Shown piece by piece: positions 1 to 5,601 of a DNA stretch of 7,266 bases. The stretch's first letter is position 1. The number at the start of each line of letters is the position of its first letter. The stretch comes from Chloroflexota bacterium (GTDB lineage Bacteria > Chloroflexota > Dehalococcoidia > Plut-88900). Location of the stretch: positions 1 through 7,266 of the forward strand of contig JADFJI010000106.1 of NCBI GenBank assembly GCA_022566235.1, given 5' to 3'. The translations under genes were made by a program, and so were the position numbers. The notes under the pieces are model-generated. The model was not told where the DNA came from. It was given only the letters and a program-made list of their open reading frames with translations, and did no database searches.

Positions 1-576
1 CAGTCCTCCCACCACCCCCGGAAGCGCCCCCTCCATTCCTGCGATGGCGATGATCACATTGGCTTTCTGGAGACTGCCCAGATGGTCCAGCAGCCGATGT
101 AGCCCTGCCACTCCTACGTCGTAGACCCGCTCCGGCCTCTGGCCCATCAACTCGCAAGTAACCGCCGCCTCCTCCGCTACCGGCTGGTCCGCGGTGCCCC
201 CGGTGATGAGGACTATCCCATCCTTGAGGCGGGCCCTCTTACGCCTGTTTAGCGAAATCACCCTGGCCGTCGAGTGGTAAAGGGCTTCATCCACCTCGGC
301 TTTAACCGCCTCGAAAAGGGAAGGCCCTGCCCGAGTTATGAGGAAACGGTCCCCCCGCGAGGCCATCTCCCTGGCGATGGCCGCCACCTGCTCTGGGGTC
401 TTGCCATCGCCCAGGATCACTTCTGGGAAACCCTTTCTCAGGCTCCGGTGGTGATCTATCTTGGCAAATCCCAGGTCCTGATACGGCAGGAGGCGCAGGT
501 CGTCCAGTGCCTCTTTTACACTCAGTTGTCCGTCTTGGACCCTCGTTAGGATGCGACGGAGATTTTCCTTCTCGAT
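1..576 (-). CDS. larB: LarB-type nickel-pincer cofactor biosynthesis protein (AIR carboxylase-like), partial at the left edge
   Basis: LarB carboxylates and hydrolyses nicotinic acid adenine dinucleotide, the first step towards the nickel-pincer nucleotide cofactor of lactate racemase and related enzymes (family knowledge). The minus strand is open for 192 codons. It reads an N-terminal block with VKEALDDLR, then DLGFAKIDHHRSLRKGFPEVI, the most diagnostic stretch of the family, then ITGGTADQPVAEEAAVT, YDVGVAGLHRLLDHL and IAIAGMEGALPGVVGGL, which belong to the AIRC (PurE-like) domain. Family members have about 250 residues, so some 55-60 C-terminal residues, including the catalytic cysteine region, lie outside the window. 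The start is odd. Stops TAG-TAA-TAA lie in frame at 597-589, and no ATG, GTG or TTG follows until a GTG at 420-418, inside the conserved block. The best placed start is ATC at 576-574, six bases after GCGAGG. The product is confident; the start is not. Confidence 0.88.
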   Translation of the reverse strand, partial: MEKENLRRILTRVQDGQLSVKEALDDLRLLPYQDLGFAKIDHHRSLRKGFPEVILGDGKTPEQVAAIAREMASRGDRFLITRAGPSLFEAVKAEVDEALYHSTARVISLNRRKRARLKDGIVLITGGTADQPVAEEAAVTCELMGQRPERVYDVGVAGLHRLLDHLGSLQKANVIIAIAGMEGALPGVVGGL

Positions 577-872
577 TTGTGGCCTCGCTTATTACTATGC
601 ACCTTCGGAATCGACAAATTATACATCGGAGTCGTTGGTGGGACAAAATTCGGGTCCAGGGAGTGTTTAATAACACCTTCGACCACCCCCCCTGTGTCCC
701 ACCTTCCCGCCAGGAAGGGGGGATCAATCCCCTGGCAATCCCGACACTCGGGACTGCACTCCCCACTACAGGACGAAGATTCAGTACGGGCCTCACTTCC
801 AGAAGGGCCTTGCTGTTGGGCGCAAGTTGTGCCGCTCATGGGCCTCTGATACCATGGTTTGAGGAGGGTGCT
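577..872. other. Divergent larB-pcm intergenic region with a cluster of inverted repeats
   Basis: No convincing gene lies here. The pcm frame stays open upstream to 507, but that extension has no family resemblance and runs antisense to larB. Inverted repeats are frequent: GTGTT/AACAC with loop TAAT (663-676); CCTTCC/GGAAGG with a 5-base loop (702-718); GCCAGG/CCTGGC (709-714 with 731-736), enclosing GGGGA/TCCCC; and TCCCGA/TCGGGA with loop CAC (739-753). The second and third share bases 713-714, so they cannot form together. No T-tract follows any of them. No convincing plus-strand promoter for pcm was found, and no riboswitch class was recognised. Confidence 0.5.
618..646 (-). promoter_or_regulatory. 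Sigma70-like promoter for larB
   Basis: On the minus strand a TTGTCC -35 hexamer (646-641) is followed by a 17-base spacer and a perfect TATAAT -10 (623-618). Transcription would start near 611, giving a leader of about 35 bases before the proposed ATC start at 576. The leader includes the Shine-Dalgarno-like GCGAGG at 588-583. The -10 box and spacing are exact and the -35 matches 4 of 6 consensus bases. Confidence 0.6.
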
Positions 873-1538
873 ATGAAGCCCAGGGTATCCAACGGCTCCC
901 GATCTCAGATGGAGATCGCCCAGCGCCGGCTCATCGAAAGCCTGAGCGCAAGGATCAAGGACCAGCGGGTGATCGATGCCATGGCCCGGACACCCCGCGA
1001 GATATTCGTTCCTCCCCAGGCCCAGGACCTGGCCTACGAAGATGTGCCCGTGTCCATCGGACACCAACAGACCATATCCCAGCCATATATCGTGGCTATG
1101 ATGCTGGCGGCCCTGGAGCTTCAGGGACATGAGACCGTTTTGGAAGTGGGGACCGGAAGCGGCTATCAGGCCGTCCTTTTGGCCCAGCTCGCCCGGAGAG
1201 TGGTGACCGTGGAGCGGATAGCGGCGCTGGCCAAGGAGGCCGAGGATCGGATCAGGCGCCTTGGGTGCAGAAACGTGAGGGTCGAGGTAGCGGAGGGGAC
1301 GCTGGGATGCCCTCGATACGCCCCGTATCAGGGCATAATCGTTGCTGCGGCTGCCCCCACAATCCCTCAGAAACTACTCGAACAGGTAAGTGTCGGTGGA
1401 CGGATGGTGGTGCCCGTCGGGGGCCGGGATGAACAGGACCTGAAGCGGGTGGTGAAGCTGGAGAACGGCTTCGATGTCGTCGGCCTCGGGGCCTGCCGTT
1501 TCGTGCCCCTCATCGGCGAGGACGCCTGGGAGGAGTGA
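873..1538 (+). CDS. pcm: Protein-L-isoaspartate O-methyltransferase
   Basis: A cytosolic SAM-dependent enzyme that methylates L-isoaspartyl residues in damaged proteins to start their repair. The 221 residues match the usual length of about 210-220. An N-terminal helical part with RTPREIFVP (39-47) leads to the hallmark GHQQTISQPYIVA (63-75), with the conserved Ser near 69. SAM motif I is VLEVGTGSGYQA (89-100), followed by VVTVER (110-115), then IIVAAAAPTIPQKLLEQVSVGGRMVVPVGG, and the C-terminal RFVPLIGEDAW. Two usual acidic positions differ: the common GDG reads AEG (140-142), and the Asp before the IIV strand is Gln153. The start at 873 is chosen because AGGAGG (862-867) sits five bases upstream, the best ribosome binding site in the window, and because the family begins here. 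The gene is divergent from larB and stands alone, since gatB has its own promoter. Confidence 0.93.
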   Translation: MKPRVSNGSRSQMEIAQRRLIESLSARIKDQRVIDAMARTPREIFVPPQAQDLAYEDVPVSIGHQQTISQPYIVAMMLAALELQGHETVLEVGTGSGYQAVLLAQLARRVVTVERIAALAKEAEDRIRRLGCRNVRVEVAEGTLGCPRYAPYQGIIVAAAAPTIPQKLLEQVSVGGRMVVPVGGRDEQDLKRVVKLENGFDVVGLGACRFVPLIGEDAWEE

Positions 1539-1581
1539 CGACTTATGTTAGCGGTCCTGGAAAGCCGGTGTACTCCCTGCG

Positions 1582-1610
1582 TTGTCCCCTGCCTGTGGCG
1601 ATGATATACT
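1582..1610 (+). promoter_or_regulatory. Sigma70-like promoter with extended -10, upstream of gatB
   Basis: TTGTCC (1582-1587), a 17-base spacer and TATACT (1605-1610), with TG at 1602-1603 giving an extended -10. Transcription would start near 1617, about 28 bases before the gatB ATG. The -35 hexamer and spacing are the same as in the larB promoter. It lies in the 106-base gap after pcm and probably drives gatB, secG and the SAM hydrolase gene. Confidence 0.62.
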
Positions 1611-1644
1611 GGTCTACGTCGAATCTATATAAGCGCTGTATCCC

Positions 1645-3156
1645 ATGGTAACTTCTCAATCCACAGAATCTCGACCATCACTCGATTATGAAGCGGTCAT
1701 CGGGCTGGAGGTCCACGCTCAGCTTGAGACCGAGAGCAAGATGTTCTGCTCCTGCAGCTCGGGCTACGTGAACTCGCCCCCCAACACCCATGTATGCCCC
1801 GTGTGCCTGGGCATGCCCGGGGTCCTTCCCGTCATCAATCGCAAAGCCATCGAATACACCATCATGACCGGCCTGGCCCTCAACTGCACCATAGCCGAGC
1901 AGACGAAATTCGACCGCAAGAATTACCCGTACCCAGACCTGATGAAAGGCTATCAGATCTCCCAGTTCGACCAGCCCCTCTGCAGCCAGGGGTGGCTGAC
2001 GATACAGGTAGACGGCGTGGATAGGAAGATCAGGCTCAATCGCGTTCATTTGGAAGAAGATACGGCCAGGCTGGTGCACAAGGACGGACCCGATGGAGAG
2101 CGGTACTCCCAGGTGGATGTGAACCGCTCGGGTACCGCTCTCATGGAGGTCGTGGGGGAACCGGACCTGCGCTCGGCAGAAGAGGCCCGGCTCTACCTGG
2201 TCAAGCTTCGCACCATATTGCAATATCTGGGGGTCTCCACAGGCAATATGGAGGAGGGTAGTTTCCGATGCGATGCCAACATCAGCATCAGGCCCGTGGG
2301 CTCGCAGGACCTTAACACAAAGGTTGAAGTGAAGAACATGAACAGTTTCAGGGCGGTCTATCGGGCCCTGAACTATGAGCTGGAACGCCAGATACGGGCT
2401 TTGAATGAAGGAGAGCGGATTGTCCAGGAGACCCGGGGCTGGGTGGAGGCAAAGGGAATTACGGTCTCCCAGCGAAGCAAAGAGTATGCCAACGACTACC
2501 GCTTCTTCCCCGAGCCGGACCTGCCGCCTATGGTCATCGATCGGGCCTGGGTGAAGGAGATACGAGACCGTCTGCCCGAGCTTCCCGATGCCCGTTTGGC
2601 CAGATTCATCTCCCAGTACGGGCTGGCGCCCAATGATGCCGTGGTCCTGGTCAACTCCAAGCCCATGGCCGATTTCTTCGAGGAGTGCGTTGCGCTGACC
2701 GGGGATAGCCCCAAAGTGGAGCCGGGCCAGAGGGCCCGGGCCGTCGGCACCTGGATGCTGGGAGATTTCTCCAAGCTCCTCAACGCCCAAGGCATGGAGA
2801 TACGGGAATCCAAGGTCTCGGCGGAGGCCCTCTCCGAGATGCTGGGCCTGATCGATAACAAGACCTTGTCTGGAAAGATGGCCAAGGGCGTTTTCGAGGA
2901 GATGTTCGACACGGGTAAAAGCCCTGGACGGATAGTGAAGGAGAAGGGGCTTCTCCAGATGACCGATTCGACCGAGATATCGGGGGCCGTCGCCCAGGCA
3001 CTGGAGAGCAACCCCGATGCTGTATCGGACTTCCTGTCCGGCAAGGAGCAGGCGTTGACCTTCCTGGTGGGACAGGTGATGAAGGCGACGCGGGGCAGGG
3101 CCAATCCGGCCATGGTCAACAGTTTGTTGCGGAAGCAGTTAGAATCCAGGAAATAG
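1645..3156 (+). CDS. gatB: Asp-tRNA(Asn)/Glu-tRNA(Gln) amidotransferase subunit B
   Basis: GatB is the kinase and tRNA-binding subunit of the GatCAB complex. It activates the mischarged Glu-tRNA(Gln) or Asp-tRNA(Asn), which is then amidated with ammonia from GatA. The 503 residues match the family. The catalytic N-terminal domain starts with YEAVIGLEVHAQL (15-27). A zinc knuckle follows with C35, C37, C51 and C54, which some GatB proteins lack. Then come KFDRKNYPYPDLMKGYQISQ (88-107), HLEEDTARLVH, VDVNRSGTALMEVV and NMEEGSFRCDANISIRP (201-217). The C-terminal half carries the helical GatB/YqeY tRNA-binding domain, ending in QVMKATRGRANPAMVNSLLRKQL. The ATG is preceded by an in-frame stop at 1630-1632, and no other ATG comes before the conserved part, yet there is no clear Shine-Dalgarno sequence. 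gatA and gatC are not in the window, so the subunit genes are dispersed. Confidence 0.97.
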   Translation: MVTSQSTESRPSLDYEAVIGLEVHAQLETESKMFCSCSSGYVNSPPNTHVCPVCLGMPGVLPVINRKAIEYTIMTGLALNCTIAEQTKFDRKNYPYPDLMKGYQISQFDQPLCSQGWLTIQVDGVDRKIRLNRVHLEEDTARLVHKDGPDGERYSQVDVNRSGTALMEVVGEPDLRSAEEARLYLVKLRTILQYLGVSTGNMEEGSFRCDANISIRPVGSQDLNTKVEVKNMNSFRAVYRALNYELERQIRALNEGERIVQETRGWVEAKGITVSQRSKEYANDYRFFPEPDLPPMVIDRAWVKEIRDRLPELPDARLARFISQYGLAPNDAVVLVNSKPMADFFEECVALTGDSPKVEPGQRARAVGTWMLGDFSKLLNAQGMEIRESKVSAEALSEMLGLIDNKTLSGKMAKGVFEEMFDTGKSPGRIVKEKGLLQMTDSTEISGAVAQALESNPDAVSDFLSGKEQALTFLVGQVMKATRGRANPAMVNSLLRKQLESRK

Positions 3157-3168
3157 GGGCCTCGCCCC
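3156..3168 (+). other. Small stem-loop between gatB and secG
   Basis: GGGGC/GCCCC with loop CTC begins on the last base of the gatB stop codon. No T-run follows, so it is not an intrinsic terminator. It could stabilise or space the two reading frames within a shared transcript. Confidence 0.3.
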
Positions 3169-3180
3169 GAAACACAAGAG

Positions 3181-3396
3181 ATGTCATTACTAAACTTGAT
3201 CCAGATACTGATCTCATCAGCCCTGATAGGGGTCGTCCTGCTCCAGGTGAAAGGCCAGGGTATGGGTGGTGTCTTCGGCGGGGCCAGCGCCGGCTTTCGC
3301 ACCCGTCGAGGCCTGGAGAAGACCCTGTTTCAGGCCACCATAGGCCTTATCGTGATGTTCGTTCTCATATCTCTCCTCAGCGTTCGCTTCGGGTAG
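3181..3396 (+). CDS. secG: Preprotein translocase subunit SecG
   Basis: SecG is the small non-essential membrane subunit of the SecYEG channel and assists SecA-driven export. The 71 residues have the family pattern: a first membrane helix (about 4-22), a cytoplasmic loop with the signature LLQVKGQGMGGVFGG (20-34) and FRTRRGLEKTLFQAT (39-53), then a second helix (about 52-67) and a very short tail, RFG. The length of about 70-75 is typical of Gram-positive-like and Chloroflexota-type SecG; proteobacterial forms are longer. It begins 24 bases after gatB, so the two are very likely cotranscribed. The ribosome binding site is poor: only AGAG directly against the ATG. Confidence 0.93.
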   Translation: MSLLNLIQILISSALIGVVLLQVKGQGMGGVFGGASAGFRTRRGLEKTLFQATIGLIVMFVLISLLSVRFG

Positions 3397-3412
3397 GCTC
3401 CCCCACCATCTT

Positions 3413-3430
3413 CCAGGGCCAGTCCCCTGG
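3413..3430 (+). repeat. Inverted repeat between secG and the SAM hydrolase gene
   Basis: CCAGGG (3413-3418) and CCCTGG (3425-3430) form a perfect 6-bp stem with a 6-base loop in the 60-base intergenic gap. There is no T-tract, so readthrough into the next gene is expected. It may be a processing or pausing hairpin. Confidence 0.35.
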
Positions 3431-3456
3431 TCCCAACGCCTAATTTGGTTGCTTAT

Positions 3457-4314
3457 ATGGGCTCGATCATCACCCTCACCACCGATTTCGGCCTCAAAGA
3501 CAGCTATGTAGGCGCCATGAAGGGCGCCATTCTGGAGATCAACCCCGAGGTCAAGATCGTGGATATCTCCCACGCTGTCACCCCTCAGAATGTGAGGGAA
3601 GGGGCCTATGTCCTCGGGTCTGCATACCGGTATTTCCCCAAGGGCACGATCCACCTGGCGGTGGTTGACCCTGGGGTGGGGACCGGCCGGCGAGCCTTGT
3701 CGATCCGAGGATTGGACCACTATTTCATAGGTCCCGATAACGGAGTCTTCAGCTATGTTTTTACCGATGCCCCGGAGGAAACGGGGCCTGGTGCTCCTCG
3801 GCAGCCAATAAATGTTGGAGAAGGCGATCTCCAGAGGCTTCCGCGCGGCTTCGAGGCCGTGACCCTGACCCGGAGCCTGTACTGGCGTCCCCAAGTCAGC
3901 GACACCTTTCACGGCCGGGACATTTTTGCTCCCGTGGCCGCTCACCTGTCCCTAGGCGTGCCCCTGGAGGAGTTCGGCGAGCCGGTCTCTTCAGTTGTGG
4001 CCTTCCCCCGTCCCACCCCTGTCAGGGGTGTTGACGGCAGCATCGAAGGGGAGATAATTCATATCGATGGGTACGGCAACCTGATAACCAGCATAAAGGC
4101 CTCGGACCTGCCTGACCATCGGGTTGAGACGGAGATAGGCGGAAACAGGGTGAAGGGCATCTGTAGGAGCTATGAGGAGGGCGAGGGGCTGTTGTCCATC
4201 GTCGGCAGCGCGGGATACCTTGAGATCTGCGAGAAGAACGGGAGCGCCGCAGCCAGGACGGGGGCTGAGATAGGCAATCCCGTTATCGTGCGGCCTCTCT
4301 CCTCTTTGACCTAG
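3457..4314 (+). CDS. SAM hydroxide adenosyltransferase (DUF62 / S-adenosyl-L-methionine hydrolase)
   Basis: This family, related to the fluorinases and chlorinases, uses hydroxide to split S-adenosylmethionine into adenosine and methionine. The 285 residues include the N-terminal LTTDFGLKDSYVGAMKG (7-23), VDISHAVTPQNVREGAYVL, VVDPGVGTGRR (69-79), IGPDNGVFSYV, and DTFHGRDIFAPVAAHLSLG from 149. The C-terminal beta-barrel domain has HIDGYGNLITS and ends GAEIGNPVIVRP. The catalytic Asp-Arg-His triad known for the archaeal enzyme maps to D71, R78 and H152. D71 to H152 is about 20 residues longer than in compact homologues, owing to a Pro/Gly-rich insert near residues 104-130. The start is set at ATG 3457 because the family begins M-x-IITLTTDFG; a TTG at 3445 in the same frame would add MVAY and is less likely. 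No clear ribosome binding site is visible. It is probably the last gene of the gatB-secG transcript. Confidence 0.92.
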   Translation: MGSIITLTTDFGLKDSYVGAMKGAILEINPEVKIVDISHAVTPQNVREGAYVLGSAYRYFPKGTIHLAVVDPGVGTGRRALSIRGLDHYFIGPDNGVFSYVFTDAPEETGPGAPRQPINVGEGDLQRLPRGFEAVTLTRSLYWRPQVSDTFHGRDIFAPVAAHLSLGVPLEEFGEPVSSVVAFPRPTPVRGVDGSIEGEIIHIDGYGNLITSIKASDLPDHRVETEIGGNRVKGICRSYEEGEGLLSIVGSAGYLEICEKNGSAAARTGAEIGNPVIVRPLSSLT

Positions 4315-4343
4315 TAAGTCGATTACTGTCGGAATAAAGCTCC

Positions 4344-4349
4344 TATAAT
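4344..4349 (+). promoter_or_regulatory. Possible -10 element upstream of the unknown gene
   Basis: A perfect TATAAT lies 51 bases before the ATG at 4401, in the 86-base gap after the SAM hydrolase gene. The -35 region is weak: GATTAC at 17-base spacing, or TTACTG at 15. Transcription would begin near 4356. The surrounding sequence is A+T-rich, so a chance match is possible. Confidence 0.35.
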
Positions 4350-4377
4350 AATTCCGGGGCCAACATTTCCTGTACGC

Positions 4378-4395
4378 ATTCCACGAAAGTGGGGT
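4378..4395 (+). promoter_or_regulatory. GAAA-tetraloop hairpin over the ribosome binding site of the unknown gene
   Basis: CCAC (4381-4384), loop GAAA, and GTGG (4389-4392) form a stem. It extends by two G-U pairs and one A-U pair to 7 bp (4378-4380 with 4393-4395). The 3' arm contains GTGGGG, the only Shine-Dalgarno-like sequence before the ATG at 4401, five bases after the stem. In RNA this would partly hide the ribosome binding site. No ligand or regulator is suggested by the sequence. Confidence 0.35.
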
Positions 4396-4400
4396 CTACC

Positions 4401-5567
4401 ATGAATAAAGATGATCTGGACCGACTATTCACCCAACTTGAGTTGATTGCGCTAAACAAGTTTTTGCTTCCATTCCGCCTGCGTGGATTAGTGAGTACCC
4501 TGGGCCTCTACGTACAGGATGCTCGTGTTGGAAAGTGGCGTATGGTCAAGGCTGGTGGCCGATTCCGCAGCTACGTTGAAATACGGCGGGAAGATAATGA
4601 GGAACGGCAAGTAAGGAAATTTGACAAAGACACTTGGGAACGCCGCTTTGCCAACCTTGTAGAACCCACCTTAGATATTGCCGACTTCCTGGCGTACTGT
4701 GTGGAAATAGATGGCGGATTGAGTGCTGAAAATAGCCGTGTTTTGAATCTAGCCGTCGGGAGTTTCCAGGCAACGGGTGAGTGGCCAGGGTTGCCTCGCC
4801 TCCCTGTGGAAGAAGTACGTTCAGCGAGAAGGAAAGCAGAGAGGGAGCAAAGAATAACAGAAGAGATAACCAGGTTAGAAGAATTGGCCGAAAGGGGTCC
4901 ACCTTATACAGAGAAGGTAAAATGGACAAGTAGTTACATGGAGAAGAGCCAGAAAGACCGGCAATTGGGCGTGTTTACTTCGACTAGTTATGAGCGCCTC
5001 GGGGCCAGGTTTCTTTGGCGTGATCTGGCCTGTTTGTACGAGGAGGTTGGGAGATACAAGGAGATGGAAAATGCCCTGATAGCGAGTTCAAAGTCAGGAG
5101 GGGCGACCTATACCACGACCTATATCTCTGTTGAAATCCTGGGGATGATGTACCTAGATGCATTATCGACTGCAATCAGGGGGCGAAGCACTCTGTTTTC
5201 AAGACAGCCACTGGATGAGGACCTGAGAAGGGAGTTGGAGGCCCTGGCGAGGAGGGCCCACATTCCCGAGATTGAACTCCCACAAGATGACCCCCCAAAG
5301 GTAACGCCTGAGGCACTGGGCCATACAACCCAAGAAGTCCGCAAGTTGGCTGATGAGGCCCTGAGGAGGGCCTGCGACCTTGCTAGGGTCGAACTCCTCC
5401 AAGATGACCCCCAATTGGAGATTATTCAGTTATCAATTGAAGCAACGCTACACTCTACTAAGGGAGAATTTGACGAATACGACAAGAAATACGCCAAGCT
5501 CTTAGCTGAGTCAAAGAAGTACGATCAGGAATTACTTGAGAATGAGAACGATGTAGAAGCAGATTAG
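4401..5567 (+). CDS. Protein of unknown function with an internal QDDP repeat, low G+C
   Basis: I do not recognise this 388-residue protein. It has no signal peptide or membrane segment and looks largely alpha-helical and soluble. The N-terminal third contains LDRLFTQLELIALNKFLLPFR and a basic, beta-prone stretch, KWRMVKAGGRFRSYVEIRR. A charged helix rich in E, R and K follows near residues 140-170 and could be a short coiled coil. YERLGARFLWRDLACLYEEVGRYKEMENALI (starting near 197) resembles a single TPR-like helical pair. Residues about 277-299 and 317-338 are related repeats, each with RRA and then EL(P/L)QDDP. The tail is acidic. Sampled lines are near 47% G+C, against about 60% in neighbouring genes, which suggests recent acquisition. 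The start at ATG 4401 was preferred to an in-frame GTG at 4389, which lies inside the hairpin before the gene. It converges on the glycosylase-like gene. Confidence 0.75.
   Translation: MNKDDLDRLFTQLELIALNKFLLPFRLRGLVSTLGLYVQDARVGKWRMVKAGGRFRSYVEIRREDNEERQVRKFDKDTWERRFANLVEPTLDIADFLAYCVEIDGGLSAENSRVLNLAVGSFQATGEWPGLPRLPVEEVRSARRKAEREQRITEEITRLEELAERGPPYTEKVKWTSSYMEKSQKDRQLGVFTSTSYERLGARFLWRDLACLYEEVGRYKEMENALIASSKSGGATYTTTYISVEILGMMYLDALSTAIRGRSTLFSRQPLDEDLRRELEALARRAHIPEIELPQDDPPKVTPEALGHTTQEVRKLADEALRRACDLARVELLQDDPQLEIIQLSIEATLHSTKGEFDEYDKKYAKLLAESKKYDQELLENENDVEAD
5238..5413 (+). repeat. Imperfect internal duplication, period 117 bp
   Basis: Two blocks recur inside the unknown gene. GAGGCCCTG followed by GAGGAGGGCC occurs at 5238-5258 and 5355-5372. 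A 23-base block starting GAACTCC and containing AAGATGACCCCC occurs at 5274-5296 and 5391-5413, with 20 of 23 bases matching. The offset is 117 bases, or 39 codons, with a compensated 3-base indel, so the frame is kept. The protein repeats are around E292-P298 and E331-P337. The sequence between the copies is not repeated after the second block. Confidence 0.6.
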
Positions 5568-5601
5568 GCGCTGTATTGGACTGACTAGGGCCAGGAAACA
5601 G

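Noticed and set aside
302..796. Minus-strand 164-codon frame across larB and the intergenic region
   Set aside because: It is a different frame from the LarB reading, rich in Arg, Pro and Gly as antisense or shifted G+C-rich frames are, with no family resemblance.
825..853. Promoter for pcm (TTGTGC-17-TACCAT)
   Set aside because: Both hexamers are weak and the start of transcription would fall on the ribosome binding site.
507..872. Upstream extension of the pcm reading frame by 122 codons
   Set aside because: The frame is open but the extra residues resemble no known domain, it overlaps larB antisense, and a strong AGGAGG plus family start point favour ATG 873.
1678..2790. Long minus-strand frame opposite gatB (370 codons)
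   Set aside because: Shadow of the gatB codons; the plus strand encodes an unambiguous full-length GatB.
2496..3302. Minus-strand frame across the gatB-secG boundary
   Set aside because: It covers two certain genes on the other strand and shows no recognisable protein features.
3413..3430. Intrinsic terminator after secG
   Set aside because: The 6-bp stem is real but no T-tract follows and the next gene is close on the same strand.
3445..3456. TTG start adding MVAY to the SAM hydrolase
   Set aside because: Family members start just before IITLTTDFG, which fits ATG 3457; neither start has a good ribosome binding site.
3217..3945. Minus-strand frame opposite secG and the SAM hydrolase gene
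   Set aside because: Low-complexity composition and opposite to two well-recognised coding genes.
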